Of a stretch of 12,882 nt of DNA, positions 12,647-12,882 are shown in pieces. Each line of letters begins with the position of its first letter. The first letter of the stretch is position 1. The notes below the pieces were generated by a model that was not told the origin of the DNA, did no database searches, and worked only from the letters and a program-made list of their open reading frames with translations. Source of the stretch: Gammaproteobacteria bacterium (GTDB taxonomy: Bacteria > Pseudomonadota > Gammaproteobacteria > Steroidobacterales > SZUA-146); assembly GCA_003228965.1 (NCBI GenBank), contig QIGP01000037.1, forward strand, positions 1 to 12,882. The letters are read 5' to 3'. Position numbers and translations under genes: made by a program.

Positions 12647-12882
12647 ATGACAAATCCCAATAATTATCCCGGCTATGATTTTGCCGTTTTGTTGCTCAGG
12701 GTTAGCCTCGGTGCGATGTTTATTGCACACGGTTTGCTAAAATTGACGGTATTCACACTGGCAGGAACCGCGCAATTCTTCGCGCAAGTTGGCTTCCCGT
12801 CGTGGATGGCCTACCCCGTAACCTTCGGTGAACTTCTTGGCGGCGTGCTACTGATCCTGGGCTTTCACAGCCGTTACGTCGC
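12647..12882 (+). CDS. DoxX-family membrane protein, N-terminal part (3' end outside window)
   Basis: The frame from ATG 12647 runs open to the window edge (78 full codons). AAAGGAA lies about 7 bases upstream. The segments LLLRVSLGAMFIAHGLLKL, FFAQVGFPSWMAYPVTFGE and LLGGVLLILGFHSRYV are characteristic of the DoxX family: first helix with the HG.LKL turn, an 'F...G.P' amphipathic stretch, then a Glu-containing second helix. DoxX proteins are four-helix membrane proteins often found under MarR control and linked to oxidative or electrophile stress. The shared operator and close spacing indicate co-regulation with the MarR gene. Confidence 0.88.
   Translation, partial: MTNPNNYPGYDFAVLLLRVSLGAMFIAHGLLKLTVFTLAGTAQFFAQVGFPSWMAYPVTFGELLGGVLLILGFHSRYV

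Overview
The window looks like chromosomal DNA of a gammaproteobacterium, probably a marine or environmental one. This is inferred from the hemolysin III/TrhA protein, a molybdenum hydroxylase pair of the isoquinoline 1-oxidoreductase type, a Skp/OmpH chaperone, a PEP-CTERM protein with a VPVPAAVWLF tail, and integron-like cassettes. No rRNA, tRNA or CRISPR array was seen, and the species cannot be named from this.

Positions 1-4703 read as ordinary chromosome. They hold the 3' end of a LysR-type regulator, a TrhA membrane protein four bases behind it, a minus-strand two-gene operon (iorA-like 2Fe-2S subunit, then iorB-like molybdopterin subunit, overlapping at ATGA), and a divergent Skp/OmpH gene ended by a clear terminator.

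Positions 4875-7165 hold an ECF sigma factor of the type normally paired with a Ser/Thr kinase. Here the only kinase-like sequence is a stub of 67-89 codons matching the non-catalytic N-terminus of such kinases, on the opposite strand and convergent. A secreted Gly/Asp-rich PEP-CTERM protein follows, with a strong terminator well downstream. Positions 7353-8474 hold a minus-strand class I methyltransferase-like gene with a TTG start.

Positions 8539-12060 are an accessory, rearranged region. A defective IS4-family transposase has lost its N-terminus and, by an in-frame deletion, its middle catalytic Asp. Three diverged copies (A, B, C) of a 110-115 bp element with CCGGACACCCA / TGGGTGTCCGG ends follow, all in one orientation, each lying where a neighbouring sequence is cut off. 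Between them are cassette-like units: a hypothetical gene broken by two in-frame stops whose final TAA sits in an attC-like site; a RidA-family cassette whose leading edge (GTTATACC) is the exact complement of its trailing R'' core (GGTATAAC); and a minus-strand gene (possible RES domain plus C-terminal membrane segment) behind two abutting perfect palindromes (12 bp and 40 bp) and an attC-like hairpin. No integrase is visible, so this resembles an eroded cluster of attC sites lacking an integrase.

Positions 12099-12882 hold a MarR regulator and the start of a DoxX-family gene. Near-identical 18-bp inverted repeats precede both genes. The first lies inside the spacer of a near-consensus promoter, which points to autorepression and co-regulation of doxX.
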